Source of the DNA: Clostridiales bacterium
GTDB lineage: Bacteria; Bacillota; Clostridia; Christensenellales; Aristaeellaceae
DNA: 56,620 nt
Assembly: GCA_012517815.1 (NCBI GenBank)
Contig: JAAYUF010000145.1
Coordinates: 1 to 56,620 of the forward strand
Reading direction: 5' to 3'
In this document: piece by piece, positions 35,871-44,845 of the stretch
Numbering within the stretch: position 1 is the stretch's first letter
Layout of the letters: each line of letters opens with the position of its first letter
Program-made: the position numbers and the translations under genes
The notes under the pieces: generated by a model
Database searches by the model: none
What the model saw: only the letters and a program-made list of their open reading frames with translations
What the model was told of the DNA's origin: nothing

Positions 35871-37079
35871 TCAGCGATGGATGCGCACGCCGTGCCTTTC
35901 CAACGCCTGTTGCAGCGTGCCCAGCGGCACGCGCCCGACGGGGCAATCGGCTTCCAGCGCGAGCGCTGCGGCCGTACCGGCCGCCTGGCCCGTCAGCGCG
36001 CACACGGGGATCACGCGCGTCACATCCCACGCCCAGCCTTCGGACGAGATCATGCGCCCGGTCGCCAGCAGATTGGGATAGCCTTCGCAGTACAGGCTGC
36101 CCCAGGGAATCTCGTACCAGTCGCCGACCTTTTCAAAGTCGCCGGCCAGGCCGATGGACGAGGGACAGGGCGTCCCCTGATCCGCTTCGGTCAGCGTTGC
36201 CGCGCCCCGGATGCGGCGCGTGGTGCGAAACTGCGCCTGAGAGGGCAGGCTGGTAACATCCCGCGCCGTCCGCTCGCCTTCCCGCAAGGAGGCGCGAAGC
36301 ATGCGGCGGCCGTCCAGCAGGAAACGGGTTACCTCTTCGTTAGTGGTGCCGGCCATCCGGGGATAGCCTTCGGGATGGCCTACGCCGTGCAAGTCCGCGC
36401 CTTTGGCGATCCAGCGGCGCTGTTCCAGCGCGCGGCGCTTTTGGGTCAGGTCGCAGCCGTGCGCCACAAAGGAAAGATAGTTCCGCCCGGATACGCACGG
36501 CGCGCCCGCGCGGAAGAACAGGTCGGCGTCCCCGGTGGCGTCCACCGCCACCCGCGCGGGGAAAAACTCCCGGCCGGTTTTGCTTTCGCAGAAAACGCCG
36601 ACGCAGCGTTTGCCGGCCATCAGCGGCCGTGCCGCGAGGATATCCAGCCGAAGCTCCACGCCCGCGTTCAGGAGCAGCTCATCCAGCCCAAGCTGGAACA
36701 TCGTAGGCGAAAAGAAGGTACCGAAACGCCCGCCGTCCGGGTGTTGCTTTTCGGGGCGCACCCGCTCGCGGGGAACGGGGCGCGCGCCCTCCTGCCAGAT
36801 GCGGGGGAGCGTGTCGTCGCCGTAGCGGATCGAGAGGCGCAGGAGTTCTTCGGCAAGCCCGGTGATCATCTGCTCACCCCGGCCGTCACACAGCGGTTCA
36901 TACCAGTTGATGAGCCCGTTGGTCGCCAGACCGCCCAGCAGGGCGCTCTTTTCCAGCAGCAGCACCTGCGCGCCCAGCCTTCGCGCGGCCACGGCGGCCG
37001 CGACGCCCGCGATGCCGCCGCCAACCACCAGCACATCCGTCGACTCCCGAACCGGCACCCGCTGCGTTTCCCGAAGCAT
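35871..37079 (-). CDS. FAD-dependent oxidoreductase (FAD_oxidored family)
   Basis: 402 residues. The Rossmann motif is 'VLVVGGGIAGVAAAVAARRLG' (about 16-36) with 'LLLEKSALLGGLATNG' after it. 'VAVDATGDADLFFRAGAP' and a C-terminal 'CALTGQAAGTAAALAL' are typical of the FAD-dependent oxidoreductases found in clostridial carbohydrate loci (related to the FAD domains of succinate dehydrogenase and GidA). The substrate is unknown. ATG at 37079 has GAGGAT. It starts 9 bases after the permease gene and is probably the last gene of the importer operon, so it may act on the imported compound. Confidence 0.82.
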   Translation of the reverse strand: MLRETQRVPVRESTDVLVVGGGIAGVAAAVAARRLGAQVLLLEKSALLGGLATNGLINWYEPLCDGRGEQMITGLAEELLRLSIRYGDDTLPRIWQEGARPVPRERVRPEKQHPDGGRFGTFFSPTMFQLGLDELLLNAGVELRLDILAARPLMAGKRCVGVFCESKTGREFFPARVAVDATGDADLFFRAGAPCVSGRNYLSFVAHGCDLTQKRRALEQRRWIAKGADLHGVGHPEGYPRMAGTTNEEVTRFLLDGRRMLRASLREGERTARDVTSLPSQAQFRTTRRIRGAATLTEADQGTPCPSSIGLAGDFEKVGDWYEIPWGSLYCEGYPNLLATGRMISSEGWAWDVTRVIPVCALTGQAAGTAAALALEADCPVGRVPLGTLQQALERHGVRIHR

Positions 37080-37088
37080 GGCTGATCC

Positions 37089-38177
37089 TCATCCCTTGAC
37101 CGCGCCTGCCGTCAGGCCGCTGATCATGTATTTCTGGAAAAACACGAACAGAAGCACGATGGGCAGCGAACCCGCGATGGAAAACGCCATCAGCGCGCCG
37201 TAATCGTGCGCGTACTCGCCCAGAAAGCTCTGCGCGAGCCCGACAGGGAGCGTCTTCATGGCGTTGGTCTGCATGATGGTCATCGCCATGAGGAAATCAT
37301 CCCACGCGGAAAGGAAGGTGTAGATGCCGACCGCCACGAGCCCCGGCAGCGTCAATGGCAGCAGGATGCGAAACAGCGTGCGCAGTCGGCCGGCGCCGTC
37401 GATGCGGGCGGATTCGTCCAGCGAGCGCGGGAGCGTGTCGAAGAAGGATTTCATCAGCGTGATCGCCAGGGGCAGCGCAAAGGTCGTATCCGCGAGGATG
37501 ACGCCCATATAGCTGTTGAGCAGGTTCCACTTCATATAGAACGTGTACAGCGAAATGAGGATCACCACGATGGGGAACATCTGCACCGAGAGGATGGAGG
37601 TCAGGATCACGTTACGCCCACGGAAACGGTAACGCGAGAAGGAGAACCCGGCGGGCACCGAGATGAACAGCACCGTGAGCACCGTGCTTCCCGCGGTGAT
37701 GAAGCTGTTGATGAAGTAGCGGACGTACTCGGGCTTGGAGAAAATCTTGACGTAGTTGGCCAGGCCGCTTTCGCTGTTCAGCGTAAAGGTGGGCGGCATC
37801 TGCATCAGCCGGTAGCTGGGCTGCAGGGAGGACAGAAGCATCCAAAGCGCCGGGAACAATAGCAGCAGCGTGACTCCGGTTACCGCGACGTACTTGATCG
37901 TCTGACGCGTGCCGCGCTGCGCCCGGGCATAGCCGGTGCGGTTGCGGTACCGCAGGCTCAGCCGCCATCCCAACAGGCCGATCGCGACGCCCAGCGCCAG
38001 CAGCACGGCCGTGACGCCGCCGTCCGGGCCGGTTCCGTCGGCATGTCCCGCTCTGATGATAACACGCCACAGGCCTGCGAACAATAAACCAAAACCAAGC
38101 AATTCTATACTGAAAATACGAAACCAGCAGTTTCTCCCCGCACGGGGGGCTTCCGCGCCGATCATTTCTCGGTTCAT
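37089..38177 (-). CDS. Carbohydrate ABC transporter permease, MalG type
   Basis: 362 residues, longer than the usual ~280. Two extra N-terminal membrane helices (about 20-75) precede the standard six. The EAA loop for ATPase contact is 'LPRSLDESARIDGAGRLRTLFRILLP', and the protein ends with 'ISGLTAGAVKG', the family signature of MalG/CUT1 permeases. With its partner it forms the channel for a sugar or oligosaccharide. ATG at 38177 has AAGGGAGG. The function of the added helices is unknown. Confidence 0.93.
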   Translation of the reverse strand: MNREMIGAEAPRAGRNCWFRIFSIELLGFGLLFAGLWRVIIRAGHADGTGPDGGVTAVLLALGVAIGLLGWRLSLRYRNRTGYARAQRGTRQTIKYVAVTGVTLLLLFPALWMLLSSLQPSYRLMQMPPTFTLNSESGLANYVKIFSKPEYVRYFINSFITAGSTVLTVLFISVPAGFSFSRYRFRGRNVILTSILSVQMFPIVVILISLYTFYMKWNLLNSYMGVILADTTFALPLAITLMKSFFDTLPRSLDESARIDGAGRLRTLFRILLPLTLPGLVAVGIYTFLSAWDDFLMAMTIMQTNAMKTLPVGLAQSFLGEYAHDYGALMAFSIAGSLPIVLLFVFFQKYMISGLTAGAVKG

Positions 38178-38192
38178 CTCAAGTCGCCTCCC

Positions 38193-39191
38193 TTACTGGT
38201 AATCATTGGCGCAGCGCTCGTTCATGCGGTTGGTTACCAGGGTGACCATAAACAGCAGCACCAGCCACATCACGCCGATGGCCGCGCCCTTGCCGAAATT
38301 ATAGCTCTTGAAGGCTTCCTGATAGGCCGCGATGGACAGGGTCATCGTGGAAGCGCCGGTGCCGTTCATGTTGGCGATGATGGTGTAGCTTTGGAAGTTG
38401 TTCATCACCGCGATCCAGACCGAGGTGAAAAGCACGGGGCGGATGGAGGGCAGGATCACGTGCGTAAAGGTGTTCCAGCCGTTGGCGCCGTCGATGCGGG
38501 AGGCTTCCTCCAGCGAGCCGTCCACGCTTTGCAGCCCGGCCAGCAGCATGACCATCATGTAGGGGAGCTGGCGCCAGACCGAGGCCAGCACGATGGACGC
38601 CATGGCCAGCCCGTCGGATACCTGCCAGGATACGTTCACCTGCTGGCTGATGCCCAGTGCGTAGGCGATGTAGTTGATCACGCCGAAATCCTGATGGAGC
38701 ATCCAGCGCCAGAGAATGGCGACCACCACCGAGGGAATTGTCCACGGGATCAGCATAAAGCCGCGGTAGAGGCCGCAGGCCCGGATTTTGGAGTTGAGCA
38801 GCAGCGCGATCACCATGCCCAGCACCAGCTGGATGCTCACGGTGAACGCCACAAAAACCAGCGTGTTGCGGAAATAATGCAGCACCTCGCCGCGCTTGAA
38901 CAGGGAAATATAGTTGGCCAGATCGTTCCATTTCAGGTTGGAAAGGGAGGAGAGATCCGCGTCGCCCCGGAAAATCGACGCCAACTGATCCGGTGACAGA
39001 TTAAACAGCGCGCCGCCCACATTTTTCAGCTTGTAGGAGAAGAAACTGACGTAGATCCCCTTGAGAATGGGAAGGGCAATGACGATCAGCAGCACCAGCA
39101 GCGCGGGAACCACCAACGCAAAGCCGAACCAGCTGTCGGACTGCTGCCGGGGGGTGAGACGGTTGACGACCTTGGCGCGCTTCGCTTCCAT
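38193..39191 (-). CDS. Carbohydrate ABC transporter permease, MalF type
   Basis: 332 residues with six membrane helices. 'FALVVPALLVLLIVIALPILKG' is the first. 'LIPWTIPSVVVAILWRWM' and the EAA loop 'VDGSLEEASRIDGANGWNTF' identify a CUT1 inner-membrane component. The ATG at 39191 has AAAGGAGAG; the longer reading upstream is rejected. No ABC ATPase is encoded in this operon or window; a shared MsmK-like ATPase elsewhere in the genome is probable. Confidence 0.94.
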   Translation of the reverse strand: MEAKRAKVVNRLTPRQQSDSWFGFALVVPALLVLLIVIALPILKGIYVSFFSYKLKNVGGALFNLSPDQLASIFRGDADLSSLSNLKWNDLANYISLFKRGEVLHYFRNTLVFVAFTVSIQLVLGMVIALLLNSKIRACGLYRGFMLIPWTIPSVVVAILWRWMLHQDFGVINYIAYALGISQQVNVSWQVSDGLAMASIVLASVWRQLPYMMVMLLAGLQSVDGSLEEASRIDGANGWNTFTHVILPSIRPVLFTSVWIAVMNNFQSYTIIANMNGTGASTMTLSIAAYQEAFKSYNFGKGAAIGVMWLVLLFMVTLVTNRMNERCANDYQ

Positions 39192-39255
39192 AGGTTGTGG
39201 CTCTCCTTTACCCGCCGGTTGCCACACCGGCGTCGCGATTTGGGTACGGTGTTGC

Positions 39256-39281
39256 GGGCCGGCCGTTCGGCTGGCCGGCCC
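39256..39281. promoter_or_regulatory. Hairpin between binding-protein and permease genes
   Basis: GGGCCGGCC (39256-39264) and GGCCGGCCC (39273-39281) around 8 bases. With the next hairpin it probably holds back read-through or guards the 3' end of the binding-protein mRNA. Confidence 0.6.
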
Positions 39282-39347
39282 GGCGCGCCGCCGCCGGTGT
39301 TACCCGGTACCGGCTGCGGCGCGCCGGGAATGGGCCCGGAAAGCGGA

Positions 39348-39385
39348 CTGCCGTCCTTCCCGCCTTTCGGTGGGAAGGACGGCAG
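39348..39385. promoter_or_regulatory. 14-bp hairpin after the binding-protein gene
   Basis: CTGCCGTCCTTCCC (39348-39361) and GGGAAGGACGGCAG (39372-39385) pair perfectly around a 10-base loop, 32 bases past the binding-protein stop on the - strand. No T-run, so an mRNA stabiliser or partial attenuator that lets the binding protein be made in excess. Confidence 0.7.
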
Positions 39386-39417
39386 GGACCCGTGCGTCAA
39401 GCGTCACGGAGGGGGGG

Positions 39418-40698
39418 TTATTCCTCGTCGTACATTTCCTGAATGGTCGTCTGGCAGTCCGTCATCACAGCGGTCACGTCCTCGCCCTGCGCCAGACGCG
39501 TGAGAGCCTTGACGATTTCCTTATCCGCATCCATGAAGTGCAGACCGGCGACGGGGAGCGGGCGGGCGGTTTCCATCGCCTGAACGTACACGGCGGTGGT
39601 CTCGCTCACATCCTGGAACACCTCAGCCATCACGCTGGCGCGGCTGCTCATCTTGCCCTGCTTGCCATCCTTGAAGATCTGGATGACTTTCGGTCCGCTC
39701 ATGTATTCGAGGAAACGGGCGACCTGCGGCATGATCTCGTCGGGACAGTTGTTGAACACCACCAGATAGTGGGTGATGATGTAGCCGCTGCCGTTAGCGG
39801 TATCGGCGCCGGGGATGACCATGCAGCCGAAGTCCTTATAGAACTGATCCTGATCGGCGGCCGCGGCGGCGGCGGTGGGAATGGTCGCTTCCAGATCCCA
39901 GTAGAAGCCGATCTTGCCCTGCCCAAAGAGGTTGCGCAGATCCTTGAAGCTGTTGCCGACGGTGGGGGAGACCTTGTCCACGATCAGCTTCTGGAGCTCG
40001 GTGAAAGTGGCGATGCCGGCTTCGTTAGCCAGGCTGATTTTGCCGTCCGCGTCCTGATACTCGCCGCCGTGCGCCCACAGCGCCGGGAACACGTTGTAGC
40101 CTTCGCCGGCTTCCACGCCGTTGGAGTTGGGGATTGCCAGACCGTAGATGTCGTCGCCCAGCGCGGAGACCTTGTACGCGTCCTCGATGAGCTCGGCCCA
40201 GGTCTGGGGCAGCGCGTCGATGCCGGCCTGCGCGAGCAGGGCTTTGTTGTAGTACAGCGCGTAGGTGTTGCCAAACCAGGGCATGGCGACCAGCTGGCCG
40301 TCAACCGTCGCGCCTGCGATAGCAGCGGCGCTGTAGTCGCTCACCACATCGTCGCTCAGGTAGGGGCGGATGTCCTTGAGCACGCCCAGTTCCAGGAACT
40401 GCGGCAGCCACTCGGCCTTGATGTGCGCCACGTACGGGGCGTTACCCGCGCTGGCGGCCGTCAGCAGCTGATCCAGATACGAGGCGTAGGGGTTGGACTG
40501 GGAGTAATCAATGGTAATGTCCGGATTGTCCGCCATGAAAGCGTCCGCGGAACCACCGTAAACCGGGATCAGTTTCTCTTCCGCCAGCGCCCAGGAGGTC
40601 CAGCCGATGGTGACCTTGTCCTCGGCGGCAGCCGTCGCGCACAGCGAACCCAGCATAGCCAGCGTGAGGACGATTGCGAGCAGTTTCTGCATTCTCAT
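39418..40698 (-). CDS. Extracellular sugar-binding protein of an ABC importer
   Basis: 426 residues, type SBP_bac_1. The signal peptide is 'LLAIVLTLAMLGSLCATAAA'; the Cys is not in a proper lipobox, so cleavage near AAA-ED by signal peptidase I is likelier than lipidation. The mature protein has 'VTIGWTSWA', 'YASYLDQLLTAASAGNAPYVAHI', 'TYALYYNKALLAQAG' and 'FGQGKIGFYWDLEA', as in CUT1 oligosaccharide or sugar-acid binding proteins. It delivers the substrate to the two permeases. AAGGTGG fits the ATG at 40692 (9 bases) better than that at 40698 (3 bases), so the true start may be two codons in. Confidence 0.93.
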   Translation of the reverse strand: MRMQKLLAIVLTLAMLGSLCATAAAEDKVTIGWTSWALAEEKLIPVYGGSADAFMADNPDITIDYSQSNPYASYLDQLLTAASAGNAPYVAHIKAEWLPQFLELGVLKDIRPYLSDDVVSDYSAAAIAGATVDGQLVAMPWFGNTYALYYNKALLAQAGIDALPQTWAELIEDAYKVSALGDDIYGLAIPNSNGVEAGEGYNVFPALWAHGGEYQDADGKISLANEAGIATFTELQKLIVDKVSPTVGNSFKDLRNLFGQGKIGFYWDLEATIPTAAAAAADQDQFYKDFGCMVIPGADTANGSGYIITHYLVVFNNCPDEIMPQVARFLEYMSGPKVIQIFKDGKQGKMSSRASVMAEVFQDVSETTAVYVQAMETARPLPVAGLHFMDADKEIVKALTRLAQGEDVTAVMTDCQTTIQEMYDEE

Positions 40699-40778
40699 GA
40701 TCCACCTTTCAATGATACTTCGATTTGGAGAGCGTCCGCTCCTCCCTCATTGGTTTCATGATAGACAATTTGGGCCGA

Positions 40779-40807
40779 AATATCTAGATGAATTCCCCTA
40801 CGGTCAA
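40779..40807 (-). promoter_or_regulatory. Candidate promoter of the ABC importer operon
   Basis: On the - strand: -35 TTGACC (40802-40807), 17 bases, -10 GATATT (40779-40784), in an AT-rich island. Confidence 0.5.
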
Positions 40808-40820
40808 AACGGTGAAAATA

Positions 40821-40851
40821 GTATTGCATTTCGGTTGAAACATGTTATACT
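40821..40851 (+). promoter_or_regulatory. Candidate + strand promoter without a visible gene
   Basis: GTATTGCAT with TTGCAT as -35 (40824-40829), 16 bases, -10 TATACT (40846-40851). No gene follows on the + strand, so the product would be a small or antisense RNA. Alternatively the site is an operator for the importer promoter. Confidence 0.35.
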
Positions 40852-40860
40852 ATTTGTTTA

Positions 40861-41173
40861 GAAATTCAGCCATTTATCACAAACGCAAACACAAAACACG
40901 CATCCGTTGCTGAATCGGATACGTTCATCAATGCGGCTGTACGGGACAAGCGCGGCGCAGTTCGGAACCCCGCCTGCTCCGGGCGGCCGAGGGGTTTGGC
41001 CCGTGCCAGGATCAAGGAGCGGCAGGTTTCCCGGGCATGGGCTGACGGCGGCCGGGGCTTTTGGCAACCGTGCGCCAAAGGGGTTTGCCAGCACCTTGAC
41101 GGCGTTTGCGCTTCCGGCGCATACCGGGGTTATCGGGTGCGCCCTGCGGGCCGACGGTCAGGCGGGGAAGGTT
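40861..41173. other. Gene-free stretch between two - strand operons
   Basis: It lies downstream of the DUF2877 gene and upstream of the importer promoter. Open frames have no family resemblance and no terminator hairpin was convincing. Confidence 0.5.
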
Positions 41174-42007
41174 TCACGCGAGCCGACTCCTTGACGGGCG
41201 GTACGCCGCGCCCTGCGGGCGCGCGCCGGTTGATACCGGCGGAGCATCGCCCGCCGCCTGCGACGCGGCGGCGGGCAGCCCGCATACCGCCAGCCGTATG
41301 CCGGTGAGCATGTCCGCGCCGGAGGTCGCGCCGACGGACGCCAACCGGCCGACAGACCGGCCAAGGTCACCGTTCCCGAACAGGGCGGCCACCACATCGC
41401 AAAGCGGCTCGCTGAAATACCCCTCCGCGGCTAGCGTCAGGTACCGGGCGCTGATCTCTGTGGTGCGGCTCAGGTCCGGCAGCGGGAACGCACGGCGATC
41501 CCCCAGCGCCCGCCTCGCGGCCATCGCGCCCACGCACAGATCGTCAAACGCGGGCGTGAGCCCCGGGCCGAGGCCCAGCCAGCGGCGCGCGTCCCCCGCG
41601 GCGACCGCTTCGCAGGCTTGCCTGCAAAGCGAAGCGGGCAGTCCGTTTAACCCGCTGCGCAGTCCCGCGCACAGGGCCGCGAAAGCCTCCGCCATGGGTC
41701 GGCCCTGCTGCACGGGTATCCGGCCGTCCCATGCTTCCTGCTCAAACAGAAGCGATGCTCCCGAGGATATGGACAATCGCCGCCCGTCGAGGATTGCCCC
41801 GTCGCCCACGGCGGCGGCGGGCGGCCAGCCTTCGGCCAGGCGGATCGCGTCCGGCACACGCGGCGAGCCGGGCGCAAACAGCGTGAGCATCCGCTCCCCG
41901 CCGCGCACCCGGAAGGTGAGGTTGACGGCGCGTTCGAACACGGAGTGAACGCGCCCCGCAAGCGAATGATCCCGCGTGAAGGCGGGCGTCAGCCACGCGA
42001 CGGCCAT
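41174..42007 (-). CDS. DUF2877 protein (AllH/YlbF-like)
   Basis: 277 residues. 'GLGPGLTPAFDDLCVGAMAARR' at about 140-160 is the DUF2877 signature (usually Gly-Leu-Gly-Pro-Gly-Leu-Thr-Pro-x-x-Asp-Asp). E. coli AllH (YlbF) of this family is one of three proteins, with AllF (FdrA) and AllG (YlbE), assigned as oxamate transcarbamoylase, which releases carbamoyl phosphate from oxalurate. Here all three families are present in one operon. It starts 1 base after the kinase stop and is the last gene. The Shine-Dalgarno is weak, so coupling is likely. The substrate may differ, given the kinase beside it. Confidence 0.85.
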   Translation of the reverse strand: MAVAWLTPAFTRDHSLAGRVHSVFERAVNLTFRVRGGERMLTLFAPGSPRVPDAIRLAEGWPPAAAVGDGAILDGRRLSISSGASLLFEQEAWDGRIPVQQGRPMAEAFAALCAGLRSGLNGLPASLCRQACEAVAAGDARRWLGLGPGLTPAFDDLCVGAMAARRALGDRRAFPLPDLSRTTEISARYLTLAAEGYFSEPLCDVVAALFGNGDLGRSVGRLASVGATSGADMLTGIRLAVCGLPAAASQAAGDAPPVSTGARPQGAAYRPSRSRLA

Positions 42008-42008
42008 C

Positions 42009-43187
42009 TCAGGATGCCAGCGCGCGCAGACAACCGCGCGCGACCATCAGTTCCTCGTTGGTTTCCAGCGACCATACCGTAACGGCGTTGCCTTCCGGGC
42101 TGATCCTGCCTTCGGAACGCGGCAGGTTCAGCCGATCGTCCAGCGCCACGCCCAGCCAGCCTAACCGGCGCGCGATGCGTTCGCGCAGCATGACGTCGTT
42201 CATGCCGATGCCGCCGGTGAAGGCAAGCGCGTCCAGCCCGCCCAGATAAGCGGCGAACATGCCGATATAGCCGACGATTGCGTCCTCGAAGGCGCGGATG
42301 GCCAGCGCGGCGCGGGCGTTGCCCTGCGTGGCCGCCTCTTCCACCAGGCGCAGATCGTTGCTCACCCCGGACAGGCCCAGAAAGCCGCCCTGCGTGGAAA
42401 GCGCTTGCATCACGGCATCCAACCCGCCCAGTTTTTCGCATAGCATCGGCAGCACGAAGGCATCCAGATCGCCCACGCGGTTATTCTGGAACAGCCCGCT
42501 TTGCGGCGTCGCGCCCATGGAGCAGGCGACGCTGCGGCCGTCCAGAATGGCGCAAAGCGAGCTGGAGCCGCCCAGGTGCGCGCTGATCACCCGCCTTGCC
42601 GCGGGCGCTTCGGCCGCCAGTTTCCAGGCGACGTAGCTGTGGCTGGACCCGTGGAAACCGTACCGGCGAACGCCGTAGCGCTCCACCCATTCAAACGGCA
42701 CGCCGTACACCGCGCGTTCCGGCGGCATGCCGGCGTGAAAAGCCGTTTCAAAGCAGGCGACTTGCCGCAGCGTCGGATACCGCTGGGCCATCGCGCGCAT
42801 CACTTGCAGGTACACCGGGTTATGGGCGGGCGCGAAGGAAACCATGCGCTCCATCTCCGCAAGCAGAGCGTCGTCCACGATATGCGCGCCGGAGATGGCG
42901 CCGCCGTGCACCGCCTTGTAGCCGACGGCGTCCAGCGTGTCCGGCTCCATGGGCTGCCCGAGGCGCGCGGCGGTTTCCAGGCAAAGTTCCATCGCGTCCA
43001 GGTGGGTCTGGCACACGCAGCGGCCCTCCGCGGTTTTTTCGGCCGCGCGCACCTGATACCGGCCGTCGGCCCCGATGCTCTCCACGCCGCCGGACGCGAG
43101 CGCCGTTTCTGCGCCGTCCATCCGGTAGAGCTTGAACTTGAAGCTGGTGGAACCCAGGTTGAGCACCAGTATCTGTTTCCCCGCCAT
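42009..43187 (-). CDS. Acetate kinase-like acyl-phosphate kinase
   Basis: 392 residues, near AckA (400). ASKHA motifs of acetate/propionate kinases are present: 'VLNLGSTSFKFKLYR' (Asn and Ser of the first phosphate site), 'FHGSSHSYVAWKLA' (catalytic His), 'SAHLGGSSSLCAILDG', 'NRVGDLD' (Arg), 'FTGGIGMND' and C-terminal 'TNEELMVA' (catalytic Glu). The usual HLGNG is HLGGS and the RTGD loop is Asn-Arg-Val-Gly-Asp, so substrate may differ from acetate. The family makes ATP from an acyl phosphate. It takes the place that carbamate kinase holds in FdrA-type clusters. ATG at 43187 has AAGGAGG. Confidence 0.88.
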   Translation of the reverse strand: MAGKQILVLNLGSTSFKFKLYRMDGAETALASGGVESIGADGRYQVRAAEKTAEGRCVCQTHLDAMELCLETAARLGQPMEPDTLDAVGYKAVHGGAISGAHIVDDALLAEMERMVSFAPAHNPVYLQVMRAMAQRYPTLRQVACFETAFHAGMPPERAVYGVPFEWVERYGVRRYGFHGSSHSYVAWKLAAEAPAARRVISAHLGGSSSLCAILDGRSVACSMGATPQSGLFQNNRVGDLDAFVLPMLCEKLGGLDAVMQALSTQGGFLGLSGVSNDLRLVEEAATQGNARAALAIRAFEDAIVGYIGMFAAYLGGLDALAFTGGIGMNDVMLRERIARRLGWLGVALDDRLNLPRSEGRISPEGNAVTVWSLETNEELMVARGCLRALAS

Positions 43188-43558
43188 GGGACGTTCGCCT
43201 CCTTGCGCGAGATCGGTTGGGGTTTGCGTAAGCCGATTGCCGGACTGCGTGAACGGATCGCCGGTTTGCTGTCCGCGAGCGGCATGCCATGCGGTTTGGG
43301 CCGATGGGAAACGCGACGCCCGGCGACCGACGAGGGTGGCGCGGAGCCGCCTCAGACGCCGGCCTTGCGGCAGGGTCAGGGAAAGCCCTGATCACAGCGA
43401 TCCATGCCGCTTCGCGCCAACGCCGCCGGGCCGCTCAAAGCGGCCTGAAGCGTTGCGATATCCACTATGAACCGCTACAGGCGCAACGGCGGCGTACCGA
43501 GCGCCGTCAGGCCGCCCCTGAAGGAAAGCACGGCCGCCGCGCGGAAGACGCCCGCTGC
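43188..43558. other. Gene-free stretch inside operon 3
   Basis: 370 bases between the DUF1116 stop and the kinase start. A small hairpin, GGCCGCT-CAA-AGCGGCC (43429-43445), is visible. No coding frame with family resemblance; no promoter was recognised. Confidence 0.5.
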
Positions 43559-44815
43559 TTACTGCGGATACGCGGCGGCAAACGCCTTCATCGCCTGCTG
43601 GAAGCATTCCATGGGCACGCGCGCCATGCCCGCCCCCATCAGCCCGCCCTCGTAATTGAACATGCCGCCGTGGATCGCCGGGCTGATGCCGGTTTTCAGC
43701 ACCAGCCGGATATCGATGCCCACGGGAAGGCAGTCAAAATCGAGGTTCGGGATGGGGAAGGCGGGGTTTTTGGAGATGGAGATGCGTTCCATTTCCCGGC
43801 TCTGCGCGATGGATTCCGAGAGCGTCATGCCCCGCAGGTTGCAGGTGATTGGGCTCGCGGCCGCGGCAAAGCCGCCCATGCCGGCGCATTCCACCACGCA
43901 GCTGTCGCCGATCCACGGCAGCTGATCCTTCTGGGTGAAATGCGTGGAGGTGTAGCGACCCTTCATCATGGGTGCGGGCGCTAAAAACCAACGTCCCGGC
44001 AGACCGGCCACCTTGATGCCGAACTGCACGCCGTTGCCGCACACGGCGGTGACCATCGTGGCATAGGGCGTGCCTTCCGCCGCGAGCAGCGCCGCGCGGG
44101 AAGCGCCCTGCCCGTAGCAGTGGAAGAAGCGCGGGGTTTCCACCAAATAGCGCACCACCTTGAGGATCTGCTCCTTGGGGAGATCCATCGCGAACAGATC
44201 GGGCAGAATCTGCTTGTCAAACAGCAGATCGGCAGCCGTCTGGCGGGTATGGTTTTCGTCGCCCATCTGCATGCCTTCGGCGAGGATGGGCTTGATGGCA
44301 AGGCCGCCGCGGCGGATGAGCATCTCGCGCAGCACGGGGAAAAGCTCTTCCCGCATGACGCGCAGGTTTTCGGCGATGCCTTCGCTGTAGAGCCCCCAGC
44401 CGCAAAAGCCGCCCTGAAAGGGCCCTTCCGCGGGGAAGGTGGCGGCGCGCCGGCCGCTTGTGCGATCCTCGATCACGTTCATCATCACCGAGCGGGTGAT
44501 GATGCCCGTGCCGGCTCCTACCGTGTTGTGATCCAGCGCGGATTCGATTTTCACCTCGCCCGCCCGGATGCGGGCCACGGCCTCGGCCTCGTCCTTCGCC
44601 CAGCCCTCCAACAGCATGGCGCTGACCATGCCGCGCCGGTGGAGCATCACCATGTCCTCATACTCGATCGGCGGGCCGGAATGCAGAATCATGTGATCAT
44701 GAAGCCCCTCGACGCACTCGCCCGCGGGCTGCACGTCCACCCACCAGGGATCGCTGTCCAGAACGCAATGTACCGCTGCCTCGTTTGCGGCGCTGATTTT
44801 TTCGCGGATATCCAT
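43559..44815 (-). CDS. DUF1116 protein (AllG/YlbE-like)
   Basis: 418 residues, full length. The N-terminal 'NEAAVHCVLDSDPWWVDVQPAG' and 'MILHSGPPIEYEDMV', the central 'CGNGVQFGIKVAGL' and the C-terminal 'WIGDSCVVECAGMGGFAAAA', 'IPNLDFDCLPVGIDIRLVL' and 'GAGMARVPMECF' follow the YlbE/DUF1116 consensus closely. E. coli AllG is one of the three subunits or partners of the oxamate transcarbamoylase. With FdrA and DUF2877 it should make the core of a phosphorolytic acyl-transfer enzyme. ATG at 44815 has AAAGGAG. Confidence 0.88.
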   Translation of the reverse strand: MDIREKISAANEAAVHCVLDSDPWWVDVQPAGECVEGLHDHMILHSGPPIEYEDMVMLHRRGMVSAMLLEGWAKDEAEAVARIRAGEVKIESALDHNTVGAGTGIITRSVMMNVIEDRTSGRRAATFPAEGPFQGGFCGWGLYSEGIAENLRVMREELFPVLREMLIRRGGLAIKPILAEGMQMGDENHTRQTAADLLFDKQILPDLFAMDLPKEQILKVVRYLVETPRFFHCYGQGASRAALLAAEGTPYATMVTAVCGNGVQFGIKVAGLPGRWFLAPAPMMKGRYTSTHFTQKDQLPWIGDSCVVECAGMGGFAAAASPITCNLRGMTLSESIAQSREMERISISKNPAFPIPNLDFDCLPVGIDIRLVLKTGISPAIHGGMFNYEGGLMGAGMARVPMECFQQAMKAFAAAYPQ

Positions 44816-44845
44816 CGTCAGGCTCCTTTCGCCACAACCGACTGA

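Noticed and set aside
39061-40761. 566-codon + strand frame over the sugar-binding protein gene
   Set aside because: The - strand gene has a signal peptide, Shine-Dalgarno and clear family motifs; the + frame has none.
40907-41194. 95-codon + strand frame after the orphan promoter
   Set aside because: Composition is that of non-coding GC-rich DNA, without a Shine-Dalgarno or family resemblance.
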